From Aristolochia californica (Eukaryota > Streptophyta > Magnoliopsida > Piperales > Aristolochiaceae): DNA of 64,000 nucleotides. The stretch covers positions 20,984,164-21,048,163 of the forward strand of contig JARWKL010000005.1 in the NCBI GenBank assembly GCA_029961685.1, given 5' to 3'. The notes beneath the pieces are model-generated. The model ran no database searches, had not been told where the DNA came from, and was given only the letters and a program-made list of their open reading frames with translations. The number at the start of each line of letters is the position of its first letter. Position 1 is the stretch's first letter. Positions 62,652-64,000 of this stretch are shown here, piece after piece. Made by a program: the position numbers and the translations under genes.

Positions 62652-64000
62652 TGAACTAGTGGAATTTTCCTAACTTGGATAACACAACTTTTGTGTTCAT
62701 TTTTGTTGTGTAAATAAATTTTCTTTACTTACATTTGTTTGCTGCTTTGAATTCTATCCATACATAAACTCTAAAATTTTCATTTTTTTTGTGATCTATT
62801 TGCCTTTTATCTATTTTTATGTTTACGAGATGAAGGAAAAGTTAAAACTCAAGCTTTGATTTAAGAAAAAAGTATACTTCTAAAATGGAAATGCACAATG
62901 AACAAATGAAGAGAGAGATAATTTCAAAAAGAGTCTATAATATTTAGAGATTGTAAACTCTTTTTAGTGTTTATTTATATGGTTCTGCAATCGACAGGAA
63001 AAGAGGGAGGCAGGGGATTTTTAACTTGAGTGTGGACTCGCAATCTATAAGTCATTCCTTACAAAAATAAAACCCGTTACGCATGATAAATCACTTTACA
63101 TTCATCTATGATCATTAGGTCAACTTTTTTTAAATGGGCAAAATAATAGCTTGTTTGACACGGTTAAATATCCCACCGCACGTTCACTTGAGAATTTAAT
63201 GTTATTCTCTTTAAAGGTTTGGATCCATAGGTCATTTGCATCTTTAACTTGTTTCAAGCATGCATATCCATTTTTTAAAACATGTGTAGAAAAATCTCTT
63301 TCTAATAAAATTTTGAGCTATTAGGGTTGAACTAGAGGAATTTCCCAAACTTGGATAACAAAACTTTTTTGTTCATTTGTGCTGTGTGAATAAATTTTCT
63401 TTACTTACATTTTTTTTTCTTTAAATTCCTTCCATACATAAACTCTAAAATTTTCATTTTGTTGTGGTCTATTTGCCTTTTATCTCTTTTTTTTTAGGAG
63501 ATGATGAGAAACTGAAAACACAAGTTTTGATTTAAGAAAAAAGTATACATCTAAAATGGAAATGCACAATGCACAAATTTAGAGAGAGATCATTCCAAAA
63601 AGTGTCTGTAACTTTTAGGGATTGTAAACTCGTTTTAGTTTTTATATATGAGGTTCTGCAATCTTCGGGAAAAGGGGGAGGCGGGGGATTTTTAACAGAG
63701 TGTTGAATCCCAATCCTTAAACCATTCCTTACAAAAAAGGTAGCCCGTTACACATCATAAATCACGATCGTTAGATCATCTTTTTGTAAATCGGCAAAGT
63801 AATGGTTTGTTTGACTCGAGTAAATATCCCACCGTACGTTCACTTGAGAATTTATTGTTATTCTCTTTGAAAGGTTTGGATCCATAGGTCATTTGCATCT
63901 TGAACATGTTTTAAGCATGCATATGTATTTTTTAAAACATGAGTAGAAAAATCTCTTCCTTATAAAATTCCAAGCTATAACGGTTGAACTAGTGGAATTT

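Larger units (their letters stand above)
1..64000. repeat. AT-rich satellite array, ~670-bp monomer, 94 units
   Basis: The window is filled by head-to-tail copies of one sequence. The anchor TGAACTAGTGG or a close variant recurs at 11, 687, 1380, 2054, 2720, 3394 and so on to 63985, mostly 665-690 bp apart. Intervals outside that range are explained by visible deletions, insertions or one recombinant monomer. All copies have the same orientation. The sequence is strongly A+T rich apart from a short G-rich box and a CCGCACG motif in each unit. No start codon, stop codon or reading frame is conserved between monomers, so the array is non-coding. Satellites of this size are typical of plant pericentromeric, subtelomeric or centromeric heterochromatin; the location here is inference. 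The array runs off both ends of the window. Confidence 0.97.
57297..64000. repeat. Satellite monomers, third domain (second part), to window end
   Basis: Monomers start at 57297, 57971, 58642, 59314, 59987, 60660, 61303, 61979, 62652, 63328 and 63985 (cut by the window end). 57971 and 58642 share GCCTATTATCTC and look like a local pair. 60660 is 643 bp, with about 30 bp missing at 60691-60700. 62652 stands out: it has CAAGCTTTG, CGACAGGAAAAGAGGGAGG and GTGTGGACTC, and is most like 47259 in the middle domain. 63328 has lost about 15 bp near 63765. No gene is seen. Confidence 0.87.

Noticed and set aside
63655..63680. CENP-B-box-like sequence (CTTCGGGAAAAGGGG)
   Set aside because: It resembles the box only in this monomer through a substitution, it lacks the required CGGG core, and the usual copies read ATCGTCGGG.
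1..64000. Many open reading frames of 60-97 codons on both strands
   Set aside because: They lie inside satellite monomers or the inserted elements. Similar frames recur only where the same monomer type recurs (for example at 10356-10595 and 13048-13287), and they are broken by stops and frameshifts in other copies. They have no recognisable domain.
1..64000. Ribosomal intergenic spacer subrepeats
   Set aside because: No rRNA coding sequence or recognisable Pol I promoter is present in 64 kb, and the array is uninterrupted.

Overview
The whole window is one long tandem array of an AT-rich satellite DNA. I see no protein-coding gene, tRNA, rRNA or CRISPR array. The basic unit is about 670-677 bp. 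I anchored each unit on the motif TGAACTAGTGG (or its variants) and counted 95 anchors between positions 11 and 63985, which gives 94 intervals, all in the same orientation. Every open frame is short (under 100 codons), starts at a different place in diverged monomers, and lies inside the satellite or an inserted retroelement, so I treat all of them as chance frames. The host is most likely a flowering plant. A small retroelement has a primer-binding site matching the plant initiator-methionine tRNA type (TGGTATCAGA), and a solo LTR carries telobox-like AAACCCTA motifs. I cannot name the species or the satellite family.

Layout. (1) About 1-22.9 kb is a young, well-ordered array with monomer types in a fixed order. 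One complete eight-monomer higher-order repeat (E-A-B-C-D-F-G-H, about 5.39 kb, 11-5397) is followed by a region where a four-monomer unit (A-B-C-D/E, about 2.7 kb) has been amplified. The array then returns to F-G-H at 20.9-22.9 kb. The four-monomer unit appears to come from unequal crossover between D and E monomers, which dropped F, G and H. (2) About 22.9-30.6 kb is a rearranged zone. It holds a partly repeated six-monomer block, a complete 304-bp miniature LTR retrotransposon (25107-25410), a truncated LTR of the same family at the same monomer position (23022-23079), a recombinant monomer (junction 29098/29099), and a 399-bp solo LTR of another family (30025-30423). (3) About 30.6-52 kb is an older, more diverged array. 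Many monomers carry AAGCTTTG, and there are traces of four- and five-monomer higher-order periods (about 2.7 and 3.36 kb). (4) About 52-64 kb is a diverged array whose monomers mostly have CCAAGC before the anchor; I see no clear long-range order in it.

What stands out is evolutionary rather than enzymatic: nested higher-order repeats in a long-monomer satellite, a crossover that can be mapped from the sequence, and a retroelement insertion that was copied along with the satellite. A centromeric or other heterochromatic location is plausible but cannot be shown from sequence alone. Types, periods and identities were judged by eye, and coordinates of fuzzy junctions are good to about 10 bp.
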